Shown here in pieces: positions 34,195-42,719 of a DNA stretch of 64,000 nt. The notes beneath the pieces are model-generated. The model had not been told where the DNA came from and made no database searches. It saw only the letters and a list, made by a program, of their open reading frames with translations. Both the position numbers and the translations under genes were made by a program. Position 1 is the first letter of the stretch. Each line of letters starts with the position of its first letter. This stretch comes from Streptomyces ochraceiscleroticus (GTDB lineage: Bacteria > Actinomycetota > Actinomycetes > Streptomycetales > Streptomycetaceae), in the NCBI RefSeq assembly GCF_000720485.1, contig NZ_JOAX01000004.1:186001-250000 (forward strand), written 5' to 3'.

Positions 34195-35325
34195 ATGACC
34201 ACTCCGAACACCACCCCGCCCACGGCTGCGAGCGCGGACCACCCCTCCCACCGGCGCAGCAAGCCCGTCCGCAAGCTGCTCCACCTGCTCGGCCCACTGC
34301 TCATCTGCCTGGGCCTGGGAGTCACTTACCTCGGCGCCTTCCACCACCCGCAGCCCAACGACATGAAGGTGGCCCTCGTCGGGCCGCCCGCACGGACCCA
34401 GACCTTGGCCCAGAGCCTGGAGAAGAAGGTAGGCGACGGCCTGGACGTCGTCACCGTGGCGGACCGTCAGGAGGCCACCGAGCGTCTGATGGGCCGTGAC
34501 ATCGCCGGCGCCTTCCTCCAGACCCCGGACGCCGCGCCGGAACTCCTGGTCGCCAAGGCCGGCTCCGCCTCCACCGCAAACGCCACCGAGAACATCTTCC
34601 GCCAGGTGGCCGACAAGCAGGGAGTGGCGCTGAAGGTCACCGATGTCGCGCCGCTCCGCGCCGAGGACTCGGGCGGCGGCGGCCTGTTCTTCCTGCTGAT
34701 CGCGCTCAGCGTCGCGTCCTACATCACCGTCCTCGTGCTGGAACAGGCAACGGACGTCGTCAGCGTGCGGGCGCGCGCGGGCCTCGGCCTGACTGCCTCG
34801 CTCGGCATCAGCACGATCGGAATCCTTCTCGCCGGACCCGTCTTCGACGTCGTCGACGGCTCCTACGCGGCGATCTGGGCCCTGGGGCTGGCACTCAGCG
34901 CCGGTGTCATCTCCGTGGGCATCGGTCTGCACACCTTCCTCAAGGACCTGACTCCCGTGGTCCTGATGGGGCTGTTCGTGATGCTCAACCTCACCAGCGC
35001 CGGCGGCCTCGTGGGACCGGAGCTGCAGAACGACTTCTATGCCTCGCTGCACTCGTTCTGGAACGGTGCGGGTTTCCTCGAAGGCGCCCGCAGCATCCTC
35101 TACTTCGACAACACCGGACTCGGCTCGCACCTTCTGGTTCTCGGCTCATGGCTGGCGGCCGGTGTCCTCCTGATGCTCGCGGCCACTCTGACCGAGAAGC
35201 GCCGCAAGCAGGTCGGCCGCCCCGTACGGAACGACCTTCGTGCCCCCGCTCCCGAGGAACCGACTGAGATTTTTTCGGCGCGACTTCGTGAATGTGCTCA
35301 CAATCACGTACGGGGAGCAGGCTGA
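34195..35325 (+). CDS. ABC-2/DUF3533-like multi-helix membrane protein
   Basis: 376 aa from ATG 34195 (AAGGAG site). One N-terminal helix (LLHLLGPLLICLGLGVTYLG), an extracytoplasmic domain of about 120 residues (MKVALVGPPARTQTLAQSLE, ERLMGRDIAGAFLQT), then five or six helices ending LLVLGSWLAAGVLLMLAATL. This is the YhgE/Pip or ABC-2 permease-like topology. The stop overlaps the cydA start (TGATG at 35323-35327), so it may be expressed with the bd oxidase. It lacks an ATPase partner nearby, and its function is unknown. Confidence 0.75.
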   Translation: MTTPNTTPPTAASADHPSHRRSKPVRKLLHLLGPLLICLGLGVTYLGAFHHPQPNDMKVALVGPPARTQTLAQSLEKKVGDGLDVVTVADRQEATERLMGRDIAGAFLQTPDAAPELLVAKAGSASTANATENIFRQVADKQGVALKVTDVAPLRAEDSGGGGLFFLLIALSVASYITVLVLEQATDVVSVRARAGLGLTASLGISTIGILLAGPVFDVVDGSYAAIWALGLALSAGVISVGIGLHTFLKDLTPVVLMGLFVMLNLTSAGGLVGPELQNDFYASLHSFWNGAGFLEGARSILYFDNTGLGSHLLVLGSWLAAGVLLMLAATLTEKRRKQVGRPVRNDLRAPAPEEPTEIFSARLRECAHNHVRGAG

Positions 35326-36914
35326 TGGACCTCGCCATATCGCCGGAGACCGTCGCCCGCTGGCAGTTCGGCGTCACCACCGTCTACCACTTCCTCTTCG
35401 TGCCGCTCACGATCAGCCTTGCGGCCATCACGGCGGGGCTGGAGACCGCCTGGGTCCGCACGTCCAAGGAGAAGTACTTCCACGCGACGAAGTTCTGGGG
35501 AAAGCTCTTCCTGATCAACATCGCGATGGGCGTGGTCACCGGCATCGTCCAGGAATTCCAGTTCGGCATGAACTGGTCGGACTACTCGCGCTTCGTCGGT
35601 GACGTCTTCGGCGGACCGCTGGCGATGGAGGCGCTGATCGCCTTCTTCTTCGAGTCGACCTTCATCGGCCTGTGGATCTTCGGCTGGGACAAGCTGCCCA
35701 AGAAACTCCACTGCGCCTGCATCTGGATCGTCTCCCTCGGCACGATGCTGTCCTCGTACTTCATCCTGGCGGCCAACTCCTGGATGCAGCACCCCGTCGG
35801 CTACTCGATCGACGAGAAGACCGGCAGGGCAGAGCTCACCGACATCTGGGCGGCTCTGACCCAGCACACCACGCTCGTCGCGGTGGCCCACACCCTCACC
35901 GCGGCCTTCCTCACCGGCGCCGCCTTCATGATCGGCGTCTCCTGCTTCCACCTCTGGCGCGCCAAGCGGGCCCAGGACGCCGGCGAAGTACTGGATGCGA
36001 AGCGGACCAAGCAGGTCGGGGTGGTGCGGACCTCGCTGCGGACCGGTCTGGTCATCGCGGTGATCGCCGGTATGGGTACCGCGCTGAGCGGCGACGAGCT
36101 CGGCAAGGCCATGTTCGAGCAGCAGCCCATGAAGATGGCCTCCGCCGAAGCCTTGTGGGAGACCAAGTCCCCCGCGCCCTTCGCTGTTTTCGCCGTGGGA
36201 GACAGCGAGGAGCAACGCAACAGCGTCGAAGTGGAAATTCCCGGAGTGCTCTCGCTCCTGGCCCACAACAACCTCAGCGACCCTGTCCCCGGCATCAACG
36301 ACATCGCCGAACAGCAAGCCGAGGCCCACGGCGGATCTCCGCAGAATTACATGCCCAACATCTTCATGACGTTCTGGGCATTCCGGCTGATGATCATGTT
36401 CGGTATGGCGTCCGTCGCCGTCGCCGCGGCCGGGCTGTGGCTCACCCGCAAGGAGCGCTGGGTGGCCCCGCAGTTCCGCACCGGCGAGACGGAGGTGCCG
36501 CGTCTGATGCTCACCGCCGACCGTGAGCTCAAGCCTCGGCTGACCAAGTGGGCCTGGCGAATCGGCACCCTCACCATGGGATTCCCGCTGATCGCCAACT
36601 CCTTCGGCTGGGTCTTCACCGAGATGGGACGCCAGCCCTGGGTCGTCAACGGCCTGATGCGCACCTCCGACGCGGTCTCGCCCGGCGTCAGCACCGCCCA
36701 CGTCCTCATCTCCCTCAGCGTGTTCACCCTGCTCTACGCGGTCCTCGCCGTGGTCGAGGTCCGGCTCATGACCAAGTACGCCAAGGCCGGGCCCGATACC
36801 GAGGAGAAGCCGCCGACCCGCGACCCGCGGTTGTGGACACCGGGCCGCGGCGGGACGAACTCCCGGGACGCGGCTGACGCGGAGGCCGACGACCCCCTGT
36901 CCTTCGCCTACTGA
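35325..36914 (+). CDS. cydA: Cytochrome bd ubiquinol oxidase subunit I
   Basis: 529 aa, nine helices. RWQFGVTTVYHFLFVPLTIS carries the N-terminal heme ligand His, MQHPVGYSID and GMGTALSGDE are typical of subunit I, and GRQPWVVNGLMRTSDAVSP is the conserved GRQPW region. The Q-loop is of the short type. The enzyme oxidises quinol and reduces O2 to water at the membrane with high oxygen affinity. The ATG overlaps the preceding stop, and cydB follows 24 bp later. No cydCD (heme/thiol exporter) is seen in the window. Confidence 0.97.
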   Translation: MDLAISPETVARWQFGVTTVYHFLFVPLTISLAAITAGLETAWVRTSKEKYFHATKFWGKLFLINIAMGVVTGIVQEFQFGMNWSDYSRFVGDVFGGPLAMEALIAFFFESTFIGLWIFGWDKLPKKLHCACIWIVSLGTMLSSYFILAANSWMQHPVGYSIDEKTGRAELTDIWAALTQHTTLVAVAHTLTAAFLTGAAFMIGVSCFHLWRAKRAQDAGEVLDAKRTKQVGVVRTSLRTGLVIAVIAGMGTALSGDELGKAMFEQQPMKMASAEALWETKSPAPFAVFAVGDSEEQRNSVEVEIPGVLSLLAHNNLSDPVPGINDIAEQQAEAHGGSPQNYMPNIFMTFWAFRLMIMFGMASVAVAAAGLWLTRKERWVAPQFRTGETEVPRLMLTADRELKPRLTKWAWRIGTLTMGFPLIANSFGWVFTEMGRQPWVVNGLMRTSDAVSPGVSTAHVLISLSVFTLLYAVLAVVEVRLMTKYAKAGPDTEEKPPTRDPRLWTPGRGGTNSRDAADAEADDPLSFAY

Positions 36915-36938
36915 CCCACGGAAAGGAGATCTCGACTC

Positions 36939-39386
36939 ATGCACCTTCACGACCTCTGGTTCGTGCTGATCGCCTTCCTGTGGATCGGCTACTTCTTCCT
37001 CGAAGGCTTCGACTTCGGCATCGGCGTCCTGACCAAGACCCTGGCGAGGGGCCGGCCCGAGAAGCGGGTCCTGATCAACACCATCGGCCCGGTCTGGGAC
37101 GGTAACGAGGTCTGGCTGCTGTCGGCGGTCGGCGCCACGTTCGCGGCCTTCCCCGACTGGTACGCCACCCTGCTCAGCGGGTTCTACCTGCCGTTCCTGC
37201 TCATCCTGGTCTGCCTGATCGTGCGTGGTGTCGCGTTCGAGTACCGGCACAAGCGCAGTGAGGAGCGCTGGCAGCGCAATTGGGAGCACGCCATCTTCTG
37301 GTGCTCACTGATTCCCGCCTTCACCTGGGGGGTCGTCTTCGCCAACATTGTCGGGGGCGTGCCCATCGGCGCGGACAAGGAGTACGCGGGTGACCTGCTC
37401 GACCTCCTGACCCCCTACACCCTGCTGGGCGGCACCTTCACTCTGGTGCTCTTCACCTTCCACGGCGCGGTGTTCGCAGCGCTCAAGACGGTCGGCGGCA
37501 TCCGGGGGCGGGCCCGGCACCAGGCCCGTGTACTGGGCCCGGGCGCACTGGCTCTGGCGCTGGTCTTCCTCGGCTGGACCCAGGCCGATCACGGCAACGG
37601 CCGTAGCCTGGCCGCTACTTGGGTCGTCTGTCTTGCGCTGGGCGCCGCGCTGGCGCTGAACTCCCGTGCCCGGGAGGGCTGGGCCTTCGCCCTGTCCGGC
37701 ACCGGTGTCGCGGCGGCGTTCACCGCGCTGTTCCTCGGCCTCTACCCGGACGTGATGCCCTCCACCCTCAGCCCCTTGTGGAGCCTGACCACCGGTAACG
37801 CGGCCTCCAGCCCCTACACGCTGGGGATCATGACCTGGGTCGCACTGATCGTGACGCCCCTCGTCATGGCCTACCAGGCTTTCACGTACTGGGTCTTCCG
37901 CCGGCGCATCGGCATTCAGCACATCCCCGGTGCCAAGTCCCCGCAGTCGGCTCCGGCGGACGCGAGGCCCTCAACCCGGCAGCGGTCCGGCGCACTTACG
38001 CCCGCTGCCCCTTCCCGGAAAGGACTGATCATGACCGACACCGGCGCCACCAAGCCTCCTCGGATCCTCATCGTCGGCGGTGGATACGTCGGCCTGTACA
38101 CGGCGATGCGCCTCGGCAAGAAGCTCCGCGGACAGGAGGCCACCGTCACGGTCGTCGACCCGCGCTCGTACATGACGTACCTGCCCTTCCTCCCGGAGGC
38201 CGCCGGCGGCAATGTCGCCGACCGCAACCTCGTCGCCCCCCTGCGGCCCGCCCTGAACAGGGCCGAGGTCGTCACCGGGCACGTGGTCGCCGTCGACCAC
38301 AGCCGCAGGACCGCCACCGTGATGCCCCCAGCGGGCGACGGGTACGAGCTCGGCTTCGACTACCTCGTCGTCGCCACCGGCTCCGTTTCCCGTACCTTCC
38401 CCATCCCCGGTCTGGCCGAGCACGCCATCGGCCTGAAGACCGTCGAGGAGGCCATCAGCCTGCGCAACCACGTGCTCTGGCAGCTCGACAAAGCCGATTC
38501 CACCACGGACCCGGAGATCCGCCGCAAGGCGCTCACCTTCGTCTTCGTCGGCGGCGGCTTCGCCGGAGTGGAGGCCGTCGGCGAGGTCGAGGACATGGCC
38601 CGCGACGCGGCGAAGAACTACCGCAACATCAGCCGGGACGACATGCGCTTCGTCCTCGTCGAGGCCGCACACCGCATCCTGCCCGAGATGGGTCCCGACC
38701 TGGGCGTATGGACGAAGGAGAAGCTGGAGGAACGAGGCGTCGAGGTCTACCTCAACACCTCCATGAAATCCTGCACCGACCGGTGCGTAGTGCTGAAGAA
38801 CGGCGTCGAGACCCCCGCCTCCACCATCGTGTGGACGGCCGGTGTGAAGCCGAGCCCGGTCCTCTCCGCGTTCGGTCTCCCCCTCGGCCCGCGGGGACAC
38901 ATCGACACCGCCGCCACCCTCCAGGTCCAGGGCATGAACCATGTCTGGTCGGCCGGGGACAACGCCCAGGTACCCGACCTGGCCGTCGGTGAGGGAGCAT
39001 GGTGCCCGCCCAACGCTCAGCACGCCTGCCGCCAGGCCACGGTTCTCGCCGACAACGTCATCGCCCGCCTGCGGGGCCGACCGCAGAAGGAGTACCGGCA
39101 CAAGAACCTTGGCGCCGTCGCCAGCATCGGCCTGCACAAGGGCGTGGCGATCATGTTCGGGAAGTTCCGGCTCAAGGGACGGTCGGCCTGGTGGTTCCAC
39201 CGCCTGTACCACGGCGCCATGATGCCGACCATGAACCGCAAACTCCGCGTCTTCCTCGACTGGACCCTCGCCACCTTCCTGCGGCGCGAGACCGTCGGCC
39301 TGCCGGAGATGGCACGCCCGCGGGATGCCTTCGTCGAGGCAGCCCACCCCGAATCCGTGCTGCAGCTTGCAGACCGGTCCAGCTGA
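36939..39386 (+). CDS. Cytochrome bd subunit II fused in frame to type II NADH dehydrogenase (CydB-Ndh)
   Basis: One uninterrupted 815-aa frame. Residues 1-330 are CydB (FFLEGFDFGIGVL, GPVWDGNEVWLLSAVGATFA, eight helices). Residues of about 331-364 form a Pro/Ser/Ala linker. Residues 365-815 are a complete Ndh with two dinucleotide folds (ILIVGGGYVGLYTAMRLG, FVFVGGGFAGVEAVGEVED) and the C-terminal membrane-binding segment. An AAAGGA ribosome site and ATG at 38031 remain at the join, so a separate Ndh may also be made. The parts catalyse NADH-to-quinone and quinol-to-O2 electron transfer, so a fusion would couple both ends of a short chain. A missing cydB stop through sequence error must be excluded. 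Confidence 0.85.
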   Translation: MHLHDLWFVLIAFLWIGYFFLEGFDFGIGVLTKTLARGRPEKRVLINTIGPVWDGNEVWLLSAVGATFAAFPDWYATLLSGFYLPFLLILVCLIVRGVAFEYRHKRSEERWQRNWEHAIFWCSLIPAFTWGVVFANIVGGVPIGADKEYAGDLLDLLTPYTLLGGTFTLVLFTFHGAVFAALKTVGGIRGRARHQARVLGPGALALALVFLGWTQADHGNGRSLAATWVVCLALGAALALNSRAREGWAFALSGTGVAAAFTALFLGLYPDVMPSTLSPLWSLTTGNAASSPYTLGIMTWVALIVTPLVMAYQAFTYWVFRRRIGIQHIPGAKSPQSAPADARPSTRQRSGALTPAAPSRKGLIMTDTGATKPPRILIVGGGYVGLYTAMRLGKKLRGQEATVTVVDPRSYMTYLPFLPEAAGGNVADRNLVAPLRPALNRAEVVTGHVVAVDHSRRTATVMPPAGDGYELGFDYLVVATGSVSRTFPIPGLAEHAIGLKTVEEAISLRNHVLWQLDKADSTTDPEIRRKALTFVFVGGGFAGVEAVGEVEDMARDAAKNYRNISRDDMRFVLVEAAHRILPEMGPDLGVWTKEKLEERGVEVYLNTSMKSCTDRCVVLKNGVETPASTIVWTAGVKPSPVLSAFGLPLGPRGHIDTAATLQVQGMNHVWSAGDNAQVPDLAVGEGAWCPPNAQHACRQATVLADNVIARLRGRPQKEYRHKNLGAVASIGLHKGVAIMFGKFRLKGRSAWWFHRLYHGAMMPTMNRKLRVFLDWTLATFLRRETVGLPEMARPRDAFVEAAHPESVLQLADRSS

Positions 39387-39396
39387 CCGACATCTG

Positions 39397-39425
39397 TCAG
39401 GGGGTGTCCGCCGGACACCCCCTGA
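39397..39425. terminator. Strong bidirectional terminator
   Basis: TCAGGGGGTGTCC at 39397-39409 pairs perfectly with GGACACCCCCTGA at 39413-39425 (13 bp, GCC loop), between the converging cydB-ndh and FAD-oxidoreductase genes. Confidence 0.8.
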
Positions 39426-39428
39426 CCC

Positions 39429-40853
39429 TCATCCCAGGCGGCGGTGCAGGTAACGCAGGGCGGCTGCCGCTGCGTTGGCCCCGCACATGCCGTGGGCCCC
39501 GGGCCCCGGTGGGGTGGCGGCCGAGCACAGGAAGGTTCCGGGGATTCCTGTGCTGTAGGGGTTGCGTCCGGGCCTGGGGCCCAGGAGCAGCTGGGCCGGG
39601 TCCTTCGCGCCCGTGAGGATGTCGCCGCCCACATAGTTGGGGTTGTGTCCCGGCAGGTCGGACGTGCTGCGGACCGCCATGCCGATGATGCGCTCGCGGA
39701 ACCCCGGCGCGAAACGCTCGATCTGCGCGATGATCGCCTGGCTCGCGTCCCCGGTGTAGCCGTGCGGGACATGCGCATACGTCCACAGCGGGTGGACATC
39801 GCCCACTGAACGCCCCGGATCGGCGAGGTACTGCTGACCGACCAGGACGAACGGGCGCTCGGGCATCGCCCCGGCGTGGGTCTGCCGCTCGGTGGCGGCG
39901 ATCTCGGCGTAGGTACCGCCCAGGTGGACCGTCCCGGCCCGGCGGGCCGAGGGATGGTTCCACGGCACGCCTCCCTCGATGGCGAAGTCGACCTTGAAGG
40001 CACCGGGGCCGTGCCGGAAGCGGCGGTAGGCCCGGGCCGTGGCGGCGGGCAGCCGGTCGCCGAGGATGGCGGCGACCGCGCCCGGGGCCAGGTCGAACAG
40101 GGTCAGGTCGGTGGCGGGGAGCTGGGATGCGTGGGTGACGCGTACCCCGGTCTCGATCTTCCCGCCCAGTTCTCGCAGCTTGGAGGCCAGGGCCTGGCCG
40201 ATGGAGCGGGAGCCGCCGGCCGCGACCGCCCAGCCGTAACGATGGCCTGCGGTGAGGATGCCGAGGCCGATCGCCGAAGACACCGGGTGGTGCAGCGGCT
40301 GGAAGGCGTGGGCCGCGACCCCGCCGAACAACGCCCGGGCCCCTTCGGTGCGCAGGAACCGTGCGAAGGCGGAGGCGGGGAGCAGGGTGGGCAGTCCGAA
40401 GCGGGCGAGCCGCAGCGGATGAGACGGCAGGCGCAGCAGCGGGCCCATGATGTCGGCGGCCAGCTTCTCGTATGCCTCGGTGTTGCTGCCGAAAGCGAGT
40501 CGCCAGCGCTTTCCGTCGGTGCCCAGGCCCGCCGCCGTCTCCGCCACGGACCGGTGCAGGACGGCCGCGTCGCGTCCGTCGAGCGGATGTACGCAGTCGA
40601 TCTCGGGCCACCGCCAGTGCAGGCCGTGGCGTTCGAGGTCCAGGCCGCGCAGGAAGGCCGAACCCACCGCCATGGGGTGGACGGCGGAGCAGTGGTCATG
40701 CAGCAGCCCGGGAACGATCGCCTCGCCCGAGCGGGTCCCGCCGCCCACTTCCTCCGCTGCCTCCAGCACGGTGACCGCCACGCCCCTGTCGGCGAGGGCG
40801 ACGGCGGCTGCGAGCCCGTTGGGACCTGCGCCGACCACCACTGCCGTGCTCAT
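39429..40853 (-). CDS. FAD-dependent oxidoreductase, phytoene desaturase/PYROXD2-like
   Basis: 474 aa from ATG 40853. The N-terminal FAD motif AVVVGAGPNGLAAAVALADR and VTVLEAAEEVGGGTRSGEAI are those of carotenoid-desaturase-like amine oxidases. The C-terminal FAD contact is TFLCSAATPPGPGAHGMCGA. The middle (AVAAGGSRSIGQALASKLRE) matches the NAD(P)/FAD oxidoreductase group related to PYROXD2. Last gene of the leftward operon; its start overlaps the DUF3556 stop by 4 bp. The substrate is unknown; a lipid or isoprenoid product activated by the ligase upstream is a guess. Confidence 0.9.
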   Translation of the reverse strand: MSTAVVVGAGPNGLAAAVALADRGVAVTVLEAAEEVGGGTRSGEAIVPGLLHDHCSAVHPMAVGSAFLRGLDLERHGLHWRWPEIDCVHPLDGRDAAVLHRSVAETAAGLGTDGKRWRLAFGSNTEAYEKLAADIMGPLLRLPSHPLRLARFGLPTLLPASAFARFLRTEGARALFGGVAAHAFQPLHHPVSSAIGLGILTAGHRYGWAVAAGGSRSIGQALASKLRELGGKIETGVRVTHASQLPATDLTLFDLAPGAVAAILGDRLPAATARAYRRFRHGPGAFKVDFAIEGGVPWNHPSARRAGTVHLGGTYAEIAATERQTHAGAMPERPFVLVGQQYLADPGRSVGDVHPLWTYAHVPHGYTGDASQAIIAQIERFAPGFRERIIGMAVRSTSDLPGHNPNYVGGDILTGAKDPAQLLLGPRPGRNPYSTGIPGTFLCSAATPPGPGAHGMCGANAAAAALRYLHRRLG

Positions 40854-42691
40854 GCGCCGGCCCTCGCACCGGAACCGGGGCCCGGGGGCTCCTCGGCGTC
40901 CTGCCCTGCCGGGTGCGCCTCGTCCCCGTCGAGCCGGGGAACGCGGTGCGTGCGGTGGGACCAGGTGACGTCGAGGGGGATCGGGCCGTTCGGCAGCCAC
41001 GGCTGTTCCCGTACGGCGTCCGCGACCCGCCAGATGCCGCGCTCGATCACGCCCAGCGCCGCGTCGATGAGCTTGTAGTGCTGGACCCGGCTGTGGATGG
41101 CCTGCGACTCCACCCAGACGACCACCAGCTCACCCGGGGCGAAGCCGCACCGGCTCTGCACCGCCGCGATCAGGTCCTCGTTGTGCAGATGACCGTCACC
41201 GAAGTTGAAGCCGATGAGCGAGTTGCACACGAACTCCGCCTCGCGGACGGCGCGTCGGTCCAGGTCCGGGATGCGGCTGCGCAGTACGGAGAACAGGCCC
41301 CGGCCCTGGCTGTGCATCGACCGCCAGGCGATGGTCTGCTGCAGGGTGATCTCGGCGGCGCTCTCCGTGTATCCCAGCTTGAGGAGCTGGTCCTTCTGAT
41401 TCCTGGTGGGCCGCTGCACCGCGTCGAGGCGGCTCTCGGCCCCAGGGGCGAACACCCACAACGCCGACGCCCAGTTGCCGGCGTACTGCCGCATCGAGGG
41501 GAGGAAGGAGACCAGGTCGGGGCGGAGGTTTCCGAGCACGGGGAAAAACGCGAGAGCGGCGATGACCGCGCCCGTCAGCCAGAGGGAAGACATGTCGCCG
41601 ATACCGTACCCGTCCTGCGCGGGGAAACCGGCGAAGAGGAACACCGAGGCGTAGGCGAACAGCACGTTCCATTCCAAGGGAACGGCCAGCGGGAACGTCG
41701 AGGCGATGAACAGGTGGAAGACCACCATGAGACCCACGGCGGCGAGGGTCACCGTGGTGTCGGTGGAGAGCAGCAGCACCAGCGGGGTGACGATCTCCAG
41801 GCAGGTGCCGCCGACGTGCGCCAGGGAACCGGCGACAAGACCCGACGGGCGGATGTCGTGCGGCGCGTCACGGTAGAGCTGCCGCTTGAACCATTTCGAC
41901 GGGATGCAGGGGCTGTTGCTCACCATCGGGGGCACGACATTGGCGAAGTGCCGGCCGAACTTCGATACGCCCGCTCCGATCCATACGACGGCGATCAGCA
42001 GCTTCAGCGCAATGATCATGTCGGTGAAGTCGAGGACGGCGAAGAAGACGAGCGCCGGCAGGTACTGCTCGCCGCGCGCGGCGAGGAAGATCGTCTTGTC
42101 GCGCAGCCCGCACAGGACGAGCAGCGCCGCAGCGGTGATCAGCAGTGCGGGACTGACCAGTGCACCACTGTCCGGTGAGGCCGCCGTGTCGGCGCCGGGC
42201 AGGACGACCGCCAGGCCGAGCACGGTGAGCAGCGCGAGATAGAGCAGGACGTCGAACGGGGTGCGCCGGTCGCCGGAGGTGAACGGGACCCGGCGCCAGG
42301 GGCGCAACCGGATGGTTCCGGGGCGCGCCCAGAACAGTACGCCGCCGGTCATCGGTGTGAACTTACCGGCCAACGGCCCCCAGGACCCGGCCAGGCCGAG
42401 CGCTTCGAGCAGCACGGTCCACAGGAGGAGCTTCTGGTAGACGAGGGGGTTGTCCCACCATCCGGCGACGTCCCAGGCGGGGCCGGCACCGGACGTCCAG
42501 GTGGCCAGGGCCACTCCGGCGGCGACGTACAGCAGCAGGATCTTCACCACGTAGATCGTGTGGATCATGCGCGGCGAGCCGAAGCCGTACTCGACCCAGT
42601 GCAGGGTGAGTGCCTTGATGCGCTCGGGCAGGGGTTGGTCGAGGAACGTGTCCTCGTCGACGGGCGGGAAGTCACCTTTGACGAAGCCCAT
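40850..42691 (-). CDS. DUF3556 multi-pass membrane protein
   Basis: 613 aa. The N-terminal FVKGDFPPVDEDTFLDQPLP and HWVEYGFGSPRMIHTIYVVK are hallmarks of DUF3556, an actinobacterial membrane family of unknown function. About eight helices span residues 40-430, and a cytoplasmic C-terminal domain follows (EAEFVCNSLIGFNFGDGHLH, HSRVQHYKLIDAALGVIERG). ATG 42691 is preferred because AGGAAGGA lies 5-8 bp upstream of it, while the ATG two codons earlier touches that site. The tail is disordered. It lies between an acyl-CoA ligase and an FAD enzyme in one operon, suggesting lipid chemistry at the membrane. Confidence 0.88.
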   Translation of the reverse strand: MGFVKGDFPPVDEDTFLDQPLPERIKALTLHWVEYGFGSPRMIHTIYVVKILLLYVAAGVALATWTSGAGPAWDVAGWWDNPLVYQKLLLWTVLLEALGLAGSWGPLAGKFTPMTGGVLFWARPGTIRLRPWRRVPFTSGDRRTPFDVLLYLALLTVLGLAVVLPGADTAASPDSGALVSPALLITAAALLVLCGLRDKTIFLAARGEQYLPALVFFAVLDFTDMIIALKLLIAVVWIGAGVSKFGRHFANVVPPMVSNSPCIPSKWFKRQLYRDAPHDIRPSGLVAGSLAHVGGTCLEIVTPLVLLLSTDTTVTLAAVGLMVVFHLFIASTFPLAVPLEWNVLFAYASVFLFAGFPAQDGYGIGDMSSLWLTGAVIAALAFFPVLGNLRPDLVSFLPSMRQYAGNWASALWVFAPGAESRLDAVQRPTRNQKDQLLKLGYTESAAEITLQQTIAWRSMHSQGRGLFSVLRSRIPDLDRRAVREAEFVCNSLIGFNFGDGHLHNEDLIAAVQSRCGFAPGELVVVWVESQAIHSRVQHYKLIDAALGVIERGIWRVADAVREQPWLPNGPIPLDVTWSHRTHRVPRLDGDEAHPAGQDAEEPPGPGSGARAGA

Positions 42692-42719
42692 GGCCATTCC
42701 TTCCTGGTCGTTCGGGCGG

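Noticed and set aside
35304..37289. 661-codon minus-strand frame opposite cydA/cydB
   Set aside because: Shadow of the cyd genes; no motif, compositionally biased.
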